From the NCBI GenBank assembly GCA_963726825.1, contig CAVSDT010000002.1:1488001-1552000 (forward strand): DNA of 64,000 nt, in the 5' to 3' direction. This stretch comes from DATLGB01 sp963726825 (GTDB taxonomy: Bacteria > Actinomycetota > Thermoleophilia > Solirubrobacterales > Solirubrobacteraceae). Under the pieces are notes generated by a model. That model was not told the origin of the DNA. It made no database searches and saw nothing but the letters and a program-made list of their open reading frames with translations. The position numbers and the translations under genes were made by a program. Positions 35,988-44,625 of the stretch are shown here, one piece after another (positions within the stretch are counted from its first letter, which is position 1; each line of letters opens with the position of its first letter).

Positions 35988-36694
35988 ACCGTGCTCAGCA
36001 GGTCGTCGAGGAGGCTGGAGGCGCCGATGCGGAACGTCTCCGGGCTCGTCCATCCCTCCCCGAGGACGTCCTCGGCCAGGCTGACGTAGGCGTCGGCGTC
36101 CTGCGCGGTCCGCACGCCGCCGGAGGCCTTGAAGCCGCCGTGGCCCGCCGAGCGGATCGACTCGAGCATCACGCGGGCGGCCTCGGGCGTCGCGCCCCGG
36201 CCCTGCTTGCCCGTCGAGGTCTTGACGAAGTCGGCGCCGTGCGCGAGCGCGGCGTCGGAGGCGTCGCGGACGGCCGAGAGGTCGGGGAAGGACCCGCTCT
36301 CGAGGATCACCTTCAGCCGTCCGGGCGTCGCCTTGCGCACGGCGTCCAGGACCGCGAGGGCCCCGTCGTGGTCGCCGTCCAGCCAGGCGCGCCACGGCAG
36401 CACGACGTCGACCTCGTCCGCGCCCGCCTCCACGGCGAGCCCCGCGTCGCGGACCGCGGCGTCGGTGTCCAGCGCGCCGTCCGGGAAGTTCGCCACGGCT
36501 GCGACGGCGATGCCGGTCCCGTCGAGCTCGCGCACGCACTGCGCGACGTAGGCGGGGTAGACGCAGACGGCGGCGACGTTGCCGCGCGGCGACTGCGCCC
36601 GGTCGCACAGGTCCGCGATCTCCGTCTCCGATTCGGAGCCCGTCAGCGTCGTGAGGTCCAGCATGGTGATGGTGCGCTCGATCGGGGCGGTCAT
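35984..36694 (-). CDS. deoC: Deoxyribose-phosphate aldolase
   Basis: 236 residues. Schiff-base lysine Lys158 in ADFVKTSTGK and second Lys189 in HGGFKASGGVRT; VAAVCVYPAYV and AVANFPDGA are earlier barrel strands. It splits deoxyribose-5-phosphate to glyceraldehyde-3-phosphate and acetaldehyde, disposing of the sugar released by the phosphorylases beside it. No phosphopentomutase gene is in the window. The ATG overlaps the punA stop (ATGA) and the stop overlaps the next gene (GTGA). Confidence 0.95.
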   Translation of the reverse strand: MTAPIERTITMLDLTTLTGSESETEIADLCDRAQSPRGNVAAVCVYPAYVAQCVRELDGTGIAVAAVANFPDGALDTDAAVRDAGLAVEAGADEVDVVLPWRAWLDGDHDGALAVLDAVRKATPGRLKVILESGSFPDLSAVRDASDAALAHGADFVKTSTGKQGRGATPEAARVMLESIRSAGHGGFKASGGVRTAQDADAYVSLAEDVLGEGWTSPETFRIGASSLLDDLLSTV

Positions 36695-37536
36695 GCGAGA
36701 TCCTCCAGGAAGCGGCCGAGGACACGGGTGAAGTTCGCCGCGCCGCGCTCGGCGCCGGCCAGCGTCTGCGCGTGCGACAGCGGCTCGTCCGACATGCCCT
36801 CGGCGAGGTTGGTCACGTTGGCGACGGCGGCGACGCGCAGCCCGCAGTGCGCGGCGGCGAGCGCCTCGGGGACGGTCGACATGCCGACGAGGTCGGCGCC
36901 GAGCGTGCGGAAGGCGCGGATCTCGGCGGGGGTCTCGAACGTCGGGCCGGTGACCGCGAGGTAGACGCCTTCCGCCAGGGGGACCGCGACCGCGTCGGCG
37001 GCAGCCCGCAGGCGCGCGCGCAGGTCGGCGTCGTAGAGGCCGGCCAGCGGCGGGAAGCGCGGGCCCAGCGCCTCGTCGTTGGGTCCGATCAGCGGGTTGG
37101 TGCCCTGGAGGTTGATGTGATCGGCGAACGCGACGAGCGACCCCGGAGGGTTGGCGGCGTCGAGGGACCCGGCGGCGCAGGTGAGCACGACGGTCTCGCA
37201 CCCCATCGCTCTCAGGGTGCGCACGGGCGCCGCGATCTCGGACCCGTTCGACCCCTCGTAGACGTGGGCGCGGCCGGCGAGTGCGACGACGGGCGTCCGC
37301 CCGTGCAGGCCGACGACGAGCCGGCCGGCGTGCCCGCCGACGGAGGGCGGGCGAAAGCCCGGCAGCTCGGTGTAGGCGAGCGAGACGGCGTCCTCGAGCG
37401 CGTCCGCGACGCCGCCGAGGCCGGAGCCGAGGACGACCCCGACGCGCGGACGCAGGTCGGTGCGCTCGAGGACGCGGGCGGCGGCGGCCGCGGCGTCCTC
37501 GCGGGCGGCAGGTGGACCGGCGGCGTGGAAGGTCAT
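36691..37536 (-). CDS. punA: Purine nucleoside phosphorylase (PNP, trimeric type)
   Basis: 281 residues of the NP-I fold: VVLGSGLGGVAD, GHAGRLVVG, RAHVYEGSNGSEIAAPVR, LTCAAGSLD, then the ribose/base site in TGPTFETPAEI and LVGMSTVPEALAA, with NVTNLAEGMSDEPLSH near the end. It cleaves inosine/guanosine nucleosides to base and ribose-1-phosphate. The usual PNP motif TNAAGG is changed here to TCAAGS. The ATG shares one base with the CYTH-deaminase stop; the stop overlaps deoC. Confidence 0.92.
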   Translation of the reverse strand: MTFHAAGPPAAREDAAAAAARVLERTDLRPRVGVVLGSGLGGVADALEDAVSLAYTELPGFRPPSVGGHAGRLVVGLHGRTPVVALAGRAHVYEGSNGSEIAAPVRTLRAMGCETVVLTCAAGSLDAANPPGSLVAFADHINLQGTNPLIGPNDEALGPRFPPLAGLYDADLRARLRAAADAVAVPLAEGVYLAVTGPTFETPAEIRAFRTLGADLVGMSTVPEALAAAHCGLRVAAVANVTNLAEGMSDEPLSHAQTLAGAERGAANFTRVLGRFLEDLA

Positions 37537-38450
37537 CACGGGAGGTCCTCCGCGGCGAAGGCGTGGGGGAACAGCTCGGCGAGCGTGAGCGTCTGGCGTA
37601 CCCGCTCGCCGTCGGCGACGTGGACGAGCAGGCCCGGGCCGCCGAACTCCTTCAGGCGCTGGCGGCAGCCGCCGCACGGGGTGACGCCGAGCGACGAGGC
37701 GACGACGACCTCGCTCACGCGGCGTCCGCCGGCGGTCGCCATGGCGGCCAGGGCGCTCGCCTCGGCGCAGTTGCCCTGCGGGTAGGCGGCGTTCTCGACG
37801 TTGGCGCCGGCGTAGACCCGGCCGTCGTCGGCGCGGACCGCCGCGCCCACCTGGAGCGCGGAGTAGGGCGCGTAGGCGTGATCCATCGCCGCGCGCGCGG
37901 CGGCGAGGAGCTCGGGGTCGGCCTGGGGCGCGAGCGCGTCGGAGTAGGAGCCGGGGCGCAGGTCGGCGTCCACGACGCCGAGCGCGGAGCGGAGTGCTGC
38001 GACCTCGGCGGCCGCGGTCGCGTCGTCGGTGCCCGCGCCGACGACCCCCTCGAGCTCGAGGTGCGGCTCGAGGCCGTCGACGTCGTCGAGGTGGATGCGC
38101 ACGCAGCCATGGAGCAGCAGCCGCCGGCGCTTGGCCACGACGACCTTGACGCCGGCGGTGGCCTCGAGGCCGGCGCGGGCCACGTCGGGGTCCGCGACGC
38201 CGATCAGGTGGTAGGCGGAGACACGGGCGGCGGACTCGTCCGGGCGCGCGTAGGCGATCAGCGTCGCGGTCCGGCCCGGCCCCTCCCCCTCCTCGCGCAG
38301 CTTCAGCCGGCCGCGGGGAACGGCGAAGTAGGTGTCGCGCTGGACGAGCACCCCCTGGTCCTGCGCGCCGGCGGCCAGCGCGGCGGCCAGCGTGGCGGCC
38401 GGGTCGCGGTCGACGGCCTTGAGCTCGACGTTTCGGCGGGGCGCGGACAC
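37536..38450 (-). CDS. CYTH domain-cytidine deaminase fusion protein
   Basis: 304 residues from GTG 38450 in one unbroken frame. Residues 5-171 look like a CYTH (class IV adenylate cyclase/thiamine-triphosphatase-like) domain: NVELKA at 7-12 (the ExK part of the ExExK motif), RLKLREE at 48-54, AYARPDESAARVS at 67-79, KVVVAKRRR and HLELEG, ending GSYSDAL, which resembles the usual CYTH C-terminus. Residues 178-304 are a complete cytidine deaminase with GNCAEASAL (Cys228, Glu230) and TPCGGC (Cys259, Cys262). The deaminase converts cytidine to uridine. It is first in the salvage block, 95 bases from divergent upp. The role of the CYTH part is unknown. Confidence 0.85.
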   Translation of the reverse strand: MSAPRRNVELKAVDRDPAATLAAALAAGAQDQGVLVQRDTYFAVPRGRLKLREEGEGPGRTATLIAYARPDESAARVSAYHLIGVADPDVARAGLEATAGVKVVVAKRRRLLLHGCVRIHLDDVDGLEPHLELEGVVGAGTDDATAAAEVAALRSALGVVDADLRPGSYSDALAPQADPELLAAARAAMDHAYAPYSALQVGAAVRADDGRVYAGANVENAAYPQGNCAEASALAAMATAGGRRVSEVVVASSLGVTPCGGCRQRLKEFGGPGLLVHVADGERVRQTLTLAELFPHAFAAEDLP

Positions 38451-38530
38451 GGGCGAGGCGCAAGCTAGTAGACGCCGGGGCGGCTGGCCAGCCGGCCCGG
38501 TGCGGTCCGGCGCTGCCCCTGACGCCGCGC

Positions 38531-38536
38531 TAGGTT
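38531..38536 (+). promoter_or_regulatory. Candidate -10 element for upp
   Basis: TAGGTT, nine bases before the upp GTG, with no Shine-Dalgarno. The rest of the 95-base divergent region (38451-38545) holds no gene; a TAGCTT lies on the other strand about 11 bases before the CYTH-deaminase start. Confidence 0.4.
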
Positions 38537-38545
38537 CGCCGCACC

Positions 38546-39187
38546 GTGAGCGACGCCCTGCATCCCCGCCTGACCGTGGTCGACCATCCGCTCGCCCAGC
38601 GCCATCTCGCGGTGCTGCGCGACAAGCGGACGCCGTCGCCGACCTTCCGCGCGACGCTGCAGGACGTCTCCGTCGTCCTCCTCTACGAGGCGCTGCGCGA
38701 CCTGCGCGTCGACGTGGGGACCGTCGAGACCCCGCTGGAGACCGCCCCCGCCGGCCGGCTCGCCGACGACGTCGTGGTCGTCGCGATCATGCGCGCCGGC
38801 CTCGGCATGGTCGACGGCGCGCTGCGCGTCGTCCCCGAGGCCCGCGTCGGCCACATCGGCGTCTACCGCGACGAGGAGGCGCTCAAGCCGGTCAACTACT
38901 ACGAGTCCCTGCCCCCGGCTCTCGGCGGCTCGGACCTGATCGTCGTCGACCCGATGCTCGCGACGGGCGGCTCCGCCGTGCACGCGCTCGACGTCGTCAG
39001 GGAATCCGGCCCGCGCAACCTGCGCTTCGTCTGCCTCGTCGCCGCGCCCGAGGGCATCCGCGCGCTGGCGGACGCGCACCCGGACGTCCCGGTCACCACC
39101 GCGGCGGTCGACGACCGCCTCGACGAGAACGGCTACATCCGGCCGGGCCTCGGCGACGCGGGGGACCGGCTGTACGGCACCACCTAG
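38546..39187 (+). CDS. upp: Uracil phosphoribosyltransferase
   Basis: 213 residues. Marks include TRATLQD-like FRATLQDVSVVLLYEALRDL, VAIMRAGLGMVDG, HIGVYRDEE, the PRPP loop VDPMLATGGSA and DENGYIRPGLGDAGDRLYGT. It makes UMP from uracil and PRPP, capturing uracil from the divergent nucleoside cluster. The GTG start is nine bases after a TAGGTT. Its TAG stop shares CTAG with the convergent ftsY stop. Confidence 0.95.
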   Translation: MSDALHPRLTVVDHPLAQRHLAVLRDKRTPSPTFRATLQDVSVVLLYEALRDLRVDVGTVETPLETAPAGRLADDVVVVAIMRAGLGMVDGALRVVPEARVGHIGVYRDEEALKPVNYYESLPPALGGSDLIVVDPMLATGGSAVHALDVVRESGPRNLRFVCLVAAPEGIRALADAHPDVPVTTAAVDDRLDENGYIRPGLGDAGDRLYGTT

Positions 39188-40182
39188 GCCGCGGTCAGCA
39201 GCGCCTTGGAGAAGTCGTCGGCGTCGAACGGGCGCAGGTCCTCCAGCGCCTCGCCGATGCCGATCAGCTTCACGGGGATCTTCAGCTCGTTGGCGATCGC
39301 GAGCGCGATGCCGCCCTTGGCGGTGCCGTCGAGCTTGGTGAGGACGATGCCCGTGACGTCGACGGCCTCGCCGAACAGCTTGGCCTGACGGAGGCCGTTC
39401 TGCCCGGTGGTGGCGTCGACGGTCATCAGCGTCTCGTGGGGCGCACCCGGCAGCAGCTTGGTGATGACGGCCCGGATCTTCGTCAGCTCGGCCATCAGGT
39501 TGTCCTGCGTGTGCAGGCGGCCCGCCGTGTCGACGATGACGACGTCGGCGCCGATCTCCTGCCCGTGCTTGACGGCGTCGAAGGCGACGGCACCGGGGTC
39601 GGAGTTGGGCTTGCCCTTGACGAACTCGCAGCCGGAGCGTCGCGCCCATTCCTCGAGCTGCTCGACGGCGGCGGCGCGGAAGGTGTCGGCCGCGCCGACG
39701 ACGACCGTCTGGTCGAGCTCGTTGCGCAGGTGCCACGCGAGCTTGCCGATCGAGGTCGTCTTGCCCGTGCCGTTGACGCCGACGACGAGGATCACCGTGG
39801 GCGACGGGCGCAGGTCGATCGTGTCGGCGCCGGTGCGGGCGATCTGGGCGAGCAGCTCCGCGAGCCGGCCCGACAGCGCCTCGCCGCCGACGAGCGTGCC
39901 GTCCTCGGCCTCCTGCTCGAGCTGGGCGACGACCTGGGCGGTGGTCTGCGCGCCGACGTCGGCGTAGATCAGCGCCTCCTCGAGGCGCTCCCAGGTCTCC
40001 TCGTCGAGGTCGCCCTGGAACAGCGTGGCCTGGACCTCCGCCTGGAGGGCCTCGCGCGTCTTGCGCATGTTGGAGCGCAGGCGGCGGAAGAAGCCCTGGC
40101 GCTCCTCCTCGCGTTGGGGGCTCGCGGCGGCTGCGGACGCGCCGTTCTCGGTCAGGAAGAGGTCGAACCAGTCACGTGCCAT
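39184..40182 (-). CDS. ftsY: Signal recognition particle receptor FtsY
   Basis: 332 residues. The short N-terminal segment lacks a long acidic A domain. The NG domain has FFRRLRSNMRKTREAL, GVNGTGKTTSIGKLA, AADTFRAAAVEQLE, DTAGRLHT and TKLDGTAKGG. It receives the ribosome-SRP complex and pairs with Ffh at 22640-23971. ATG 40182 is 18 bases from the divergent acetyltransferase start. Confidence 0.95.
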   Translation of the reverse strand: MARDWFDLFLTENGASAAAASPQREEERQGFFRRLRSNMRKTREALQAEVQATLFQGDLDEETWERLEEALIYADVGAQTTAQVVAQLEQEAEDGTLVGGEALSGRLAELLAQIARTGADTIDLRPSPTVILVVGVNGTGKTTSIGKLAWHLRNELDQTVVVGAADTFRAAAVEQLEEWARRSGCEFVKGKPNSDPGAVAFDAVKHGQEIGADVVIVDTAGRLHTQDNLMAELTKIRAVITKLLPGAPHETLMTVDATTGQNGLRQAKLFGEAVDVTGIVLTKLDGTAKGGIALAIANELKIPVKLIGIGEALEDLRPFDADDFSKALLTAA

Positions 40183-40200
40183 GGCGGTCGGGGACAATAG

Positions 40201-40665
40201 GTGGCGATGCCTGAGGTCCGCACCATCCCCGCCGACTCCGCCGACGCCCTGGCGCTGGTCGACGGCATGCTCGCCGCCCTGCTCGAGACCTACGGCTCGT
40301 TCGACCACGGCGCGGGTCCCTCGGCGGTGCCCGAGGACTTCTCGCCGCCGGGCGGATGCTTCCTCGCGCTCTACGACGACGACGGGACGCCGCTGGCCGG
40401 GGGCGGGATCAAGCGCCTCGACGCCGAGACCGGTGAGCTCAAGCGCATGTTCGTCGTCCCCGAGGCGCAGGGCCGTGGGCTCTCGCGCGTGCTGCTGGCG
40501 GCCCTGGAGGACGCCGCGCGCGAGCTCGGCTACCGCCGCCTGCGGCTGGACACCGGCAGCCGCCAGCCGGCCGCACGGCACCTTTATGTCAGCGCGGGAT
40601 ACTCGGACATCCCCGATTACAACGCCAACCCCTACGCGACGTACTGGGGAGAGAAGACCCTGTGA
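40201..40665 (+). CDS. GNAT family N-acetyltransferase
   Basis: 154 residues. The acetyl-CoA loop region is seen in LKRMFVVPEAQGRGLSRVLL, followed by AARELGYRRLRLDTGSRQPAA and a GYSDIPDYNANPYATYWGEK end typical of this family. The substrate is unknown. Either GTG 40201 or ATG 40207 could start it. It overlaps the rhomboid gene by GTGA, and the pair is inserted between smc and ftsY on the opposite strand. Confidence 0.85.
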   Translation: MAMPEVRTIPADSADALALVDGMLAALLETYGSFDHGAGPSAVPEDFSPPGGCFLALYDDDGTPLAGGGIKRLDAETGELKRMFVVPEAQGRGLSRVLLAALEDAARELGYRRLRLDTGSRQPAARHLYVSAGYSDIPDYNANPYATYWGEKTL

Positions 40666-41351
40666 GCACGCCAGCCAGACGCCCGAACCTCAGCGATGAC
40701 CGGATCCGCGGCCTGGTGCTCGTGGGGGCGATGGTCGTCGTGATGTGGGCCGTGGAGGTCGTCAACAGCATCGACTCCTACGGGCTCAACGTCGACGGCG
40801 GGATCCTTCCCCGGCACCTCGACGGGCTCGACGGCGTCCTCTTCGCGCCGTTCCTGCACGCCTCCTGGTCGCACCTGATCGGCAACACGATCCCGTTCGT
40901 GATCCTCGGCGGCGTGCTGGCGCTCTCGGGCCTGGCCCGCGTGATCCTCGTGACCGCGATCGTGGCGGTGGTCGGCGGCCTCGGCACGTGGCTCGTGGCG
41001 CCGTCGAACACGGTCCACATCGGCGCCAGCGGCCTCGTGTTCGGCTACGCCGCCTTCATCGTCGCCCGCGGCGCCCTCCCACCCCGCAGCCTGCTGCAGA
41101 TCGCCGCCGGCCTGATCGTCGTCGTCGTGTGGGGCACGACGCTCCTCTCCGGCCTGGCGCCGCAGGACGGCATCTCGTGGCAGGGCCATCTGTTCGGCGC
41201 GCTCGGGGGCCTGCTCGCGGCCTTCCTGCTGTCCAAGCGTGCACCGCGGGCCCGACCGCCGGCGGCGCCGTCGGGCCGCGGCCGCGGTGGCGCCGGGCCG
41301 GGCGGGCGCAAGACCCCCGAGCAGCTGCTCGAGGAGCTCAAGGCGATCTAG
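40662..41351 (+). CDS. Rhomboid family intramembrane serine protease
   Basis: 229 residues with about six membrane helices. HASWSHLIGNTIPF at 66-79 is the loop/helix region, GASGLVFG places the nucleophile at Ser123 and the catalytic His176 is in WQGHLFGALGG. A basic Arg/Pro/Gly tail ends the protein. It cleaves membrane-protein substrates within the bilayer. Translationally coupled to the upstream acetyltransferase. Convergent with smc, stops four bases apart. Confidence 0.92.
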   Translation: MSTPARRPNLSDDRIRGLVLVGAMVVVMWAVEVVNSIDSYGLNVDGGILPRHLDGLDGVLFAPFLHASWSHLIGNTIPFVILGGVLALSGLARVILVTAIVAVVGGLGTWLVAPSNTVHIGASGLVFGYAAFIVARGALPPRSLLQIAAGLIVVVVWGTTLLSGLAPQDGISWQGHLFGALGGLLAAFLLSKRAPRARPPAAPSGRGRGGAGPGGRKTPEQLLEELKAI

Positions 41352-41355
41352 GGCC

Positions 41356-44300
41356 CTACGCCGCAGCGGGCTGCTCGGCCTCGCGCGGCAGCTTGCGCGA
41401 GACGACCTTCGAGACGCCGTTGCCCGCCATCGAGACGCCGTAGAGGCAGTCGGCGGCCTCCATCGTGCGCTTCTGGTGGGTGACGACGATGAACTGGGCC
41501 TTGTCCGCGTAGCGGCGCAGGACGGTGAGGAAGCGGTCGATGTTGAGGTCGTCCAGCGCGGCCTCGACCTCGTCGAGGATGTAGAACGGGCACGGCCGGG
41601 CGAGGAAGACGGCGAAGAGGAACGCCAGCGCGGTCATCGACTTCTCGCCGCCCGAGAGCAGGCTCAGGCGCTTGGTGGCCTTGCCGGCCGGGGTGATCTC
41701 GATCTCGACGCCCGCGAGGTCCTCCAGCTCCTGCTCCTCCGCATCGGCGGCAGCCTCGACGGCGGCGTCGACGTCGTCGGCGGCGGCGGGCGCGGACTCG
41801 TCGGGCTCCCCGCCACCGAGGACGGGGCGCGGGCCCTGGTCCTCGCTGACGAGCCGCAGGCGGCCATGGCCACCGGGGAACAGCTGGCCGACGAGCTCCT
41901 CGAAGTTGCGCGCGGCGGCGGTGAAGGTGGCCTCGAAGTCCGTCTTGATCTTCTGATCGGCCTCCTTGATCACCCCCTGGAGCTCGCGGATCGCGCGCTC
42001 GGTGTCCTCACGCTGGGTCTCGAGCTCCTCGACGTGGGCGACCGCTTCGTCGTACTCCCGCTTCGCCAGCGGGTTGACGGGGCCGAGCTGCTCGCGGCGG
42101 CGCTGCAGCCGCTCGATCTGGGCCCGCAGGCGGTCGCGCTCTTCGTCGGGAAGCGGCTCCGGCGCCGGCTCGGGCTCGAGGCCGAGGCGCTCGGCCAGCC
42201 CGCCGAGCTCCGTCGTGGCCTCCTGGGCGCGGTCGCGCGCCTGCTGCAGGCGGACCTCGGCGGTGGTCACCGTCTCGCCCGCGGCCTTGAGCCGCGTCTG
42301 CACCCCGGCCTCGGCCTGGGCGCACTCGCGCAGCTCGCCGGCGAGCTTCTCCCCCGCCTCGCGCTCGGCGCGCATGGCGGCCTCGAAGCGGCCGACCTGG
42401 TCGCGGACGGCCGCGGCGGCGTCGGCCAGCGCCGTGGCGAGGCGCTCGACGGTCGGCGCGAGCGCCTCGTCCTCCGCCGCCCGCTGACGCTCGGCGGCGA
42501 TCCGCTGGACCCGCTGCTCGCGGCGCTGCTGCGCCTGGTCGAGCAGCCGGCGCTCGGCGGCGATCGCGGCGGTGACCTGCGCGCGGCGGGCAGCGGTCTC
42601 GGCGTCGTCGGGGGCCTTGCGGCGCTGAAGGGCGGCCCGGTCGACCTGGCGGACGGCCTCGAGGGCGTCGGCGTGCTCGCGCGCGGCGGTGCGGGCGGCG
42701 CGCTCGACCGCGTCCCGGGCGGCGTCGGCCTCGCGGGCGGTGGCGGCGGCGGCCTCGACGCGCTGCTTGGCGTCCTGCTCGGCCGCGGCGGCGGCGTCGA
42801 CCTGGCCGACGAGCCCCTCGCGCCGGTTGCGCTCGGCGAGCACCCGGTCCTCGCCGCCGGCGGGGACCTTGCGCAGCTCGCCGATCGAGGCGTCGAAGAC
42901 GAGGCCGTCGCGGGTGACGGCGACGCCGGTGAAGTCGTCGTGGAGGTTCGTGATGGCCTCGACCAGCCATACGTCGGCGAGCAGGACGGCCGCGAGCTCT
43001 GCGACGTCACCGGCGGCCGTCACCAGGGACCGGAGTGGCTGCGCGCCCTCGACCGGAGCAATTGGCGGGGAGCTCGCGCTGGGCGACACGTGCTCGCCGA
43101 CGGTCGCCGAGGCCTCGCCGGCGCCGGCGACGAGGGCGACGCCCCCGTCCCGGCCGGCCTTGTCCAGCAGCGCCCGCGCCGCCGGCAGGTCCGCCGCCAC
43201 CGCGGCGCGCAGGCGCGGCCCGAGCACGGCGGCCAGCGCCAGCTCGACGCCCGTGGACGCCCGCAGGGAGTCCGCGAGCGCGGCGGCGCCGCCCGGCGCG
43301 CCCGCCTGGGAGCGCAGGAACTGGTTGACGGAGGCCAGCTCGGACCCGGTCCGCGCGGCCTCGCGGCGGGCGCGGTCGGCGTCGGCCTCCGCGGCGCGGC
43401 GGGCGGCACGGGCGGCCTCGAACGCCTCGTCCGCGGCGCGGCGTGCGGTCGCACGCTCCGCGGCCACGGCCTCCAGCGCGGCGGCGTGCGACGCGGCCGC
43501 GGCCCGGCGGGCCTCCAGCTCGGCGAGCTCGCGCTCCAGCCGCGAGGCCCCGTCGGCGGCCAGCTGCTCGAGCTCCGTCTCGAGGCCGGCGATGCGCTCC
43601 TGGCCCGCGGCGTCGGGCTCGTCGCCGGTGGCCTCGGCCTCCAGCGCCTCGACGAGCGCGCGGCGCCGCAGCCCGCGGTCGGTCACGCGTTCCACGGCCG
43701 CGCGGGCGGCCTCCTCGCGCGACTCGATCCGGTCCGCGGCGGCACGGGCGGCGTGGAAGCGGCCCGACAGCTGCTCGCTCTCGGAGCCGCGGGAGGTCAG
43801 CGCCAGCTCGGCGGCGGAGCGACGGGCGGCGACCTCGCGCAGCTCGGCCTCGATCGCGTTCGCGGCGCTCCGGGCGGCACGGGAGGCCTCGACGGCGGTC
43901 GCCTCGGCCGCGCGGGTGCCGCGGGCGGCCTCGCGCGCGAGCGACCAGCGGGCCTCGAGCGTCTGGCGCTCCAGCCGCTCGTGGAGCTCCGCGGCCTCCG
44001 CCTGGCGCTTGAGCGGCCGCAGCCGCGACCGGGCCTCACGCTCGACGTCGAGCGCGCGGTCGAGGTTGTCCTGGGTGCGCTCGAGCTTGATCTGCGCGCG
44101 GCGGCGGCGCTTGCGGTGCTTGCCGAGCCCGGCCGCCTCCTCGATCAGCATCCGCCGGTCCCGGGGCTTGGACGTGACGATCGACGTCACGCGGCCCTGG
44201 GAGACGACGGAGTGCATCTCCTTGCCCAGCCCGGTGTCGGAGAGCATCTCCACGACGTCGGAGAGCCGGCACTTCGCGCCGTTGATGCGGTACTCGCCGT

Positions 44301-44625
44301 CCCCCGCCCGGTCCAGCCGGCGCGAGATGGCGATCTCCGACAGCGGCAGGTCGACCCCGTCGAGCCCGTTGTCGATGATCACCTCGACCTCGGCGTCCTG
44401 GCGGGCCTGCACGCCGTGCGCGCCCGCGAAGATCACGTCCTGCATCGAGGCGCCGCGCACGTTGAGCGGCGACTGCTCCCCCAGCGCCCACAGCACCGCA
44501 TCCGTGATGTTGGACTTGCCGGAGCCGTTGGGGCCCACGATGACGCTCACGCCGGGCGAGAAGTCCAGCTGCGTGCGGTCGGGGAAGGACTTGAACCCCT
44601 TCATGGTCAGGCGCTTGAGGTGCAT
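41356..44625 (-). CDS. smc: Chromosome segregation ATPase SMC
   Basis: 1089 residues. Walker A GPNGSGKSN near 32, an R-loop region, two long Ala/Glu/Arg-rich coiled coils separated by a hinge (about 440-620, with GVELALAAVLGPRL and VEAITNLHDDFTGVAVT), then the second head half with LLSGGEKSMTALA at about 987 and Walker B FYILDEVEAALDD at about 1014. An acidic Ala/Asp/Glu insert of about 45 residues sits at 927-971 before the GVEIEITPAGK strand. Slightly short of the usual 1150-1200. It condenses and segregates the chromosome with ScpA/B, which are not in the window. Ends 5 bases from the convergent rhomboid gene. Confidence 0.95.
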   Translation of the reverse strand: MHLKRLTMKGFKSFPDRTQLDFSPGVSVIVGPNGSGKSNITDAVLWALGEQSPLNVRGASMQDVIFAGAHGVQARQDAEVEVIIDNGLDGVDLPLSEIAISRRLDRAGDGEYRINGAKCRLSDVVEMLSDTGLGKEMHSVVSQGRVTSIVTSKPRDRRMLIEEAAGLGKHRKRRRRAQIKLERTQDNLDRALDVEREARSRLRPLKRQAEAAELHERLERQTLEARWSLAREAARGTRAAEATAVEASRAARSAANAIEAELREVAARRSAAELALTSRGSESEQLSGRFHAARAAADRIESREEAARAAVERVTDRGLRRRALVEALEAEATGDEPDAAGQERIAGLETELEQLAADGASRLERELAELEARRAAAASHAAALEAVAAERATARRAADEAFEAARAARRAAEADADRARREAARTGSELASVNQFLRSQAGAPGGAAALADSLRASTGVELALAAVLGPRLRAAVAADLPAARALLDKAGRDGGVALVAGAGEASATVGEHVSPSASSPPIAPVEGAQPLRSLVTAAGDVAELAAVLLADVWLVEAITNLHDDFTGVAVTRDGLVFDASIGELRKVPAGGEDRVLAERNRREGLVGQVDAAAAAEQDAKQRVEAAAATAREADAARDAVERAARTAAREHADALEAVRQVDRAALQRRKAPDDAETAARRAQVTAAIAAERRLLDQAQQRREQRVQRIAAERQRAAEDEALAPTVERLATALADAAAAVRDQVGRFEAAMRAEREAGEKLAGELRECAQAEAGVQTRLKAAGETVTTAEVRLQQARDRAQEATTELGGLAERLGLEPEPAPEPLPDEERDRLRAQIERLQRRREQLGPVNPLAKREYDEAVAHVEELETQREDTERAIRELQGVIKEADQKIKTDFEATFTAAARNFEELVGQLFPGGHGRLRLVSEDQGPRPVLGGGEPDESAPAAADDVDAAVEAAADAEEQELEDLAGVEIEITPAGKATKRLSLLSGGEKSMTALAFLFAVFLARPCPFYILDEVEAALDDLNIDRFLTVLRRYADKAQFIVVTHQKRTMEAADCLYGVSMAGNGVSKVVSRKLPREAEQPAAA

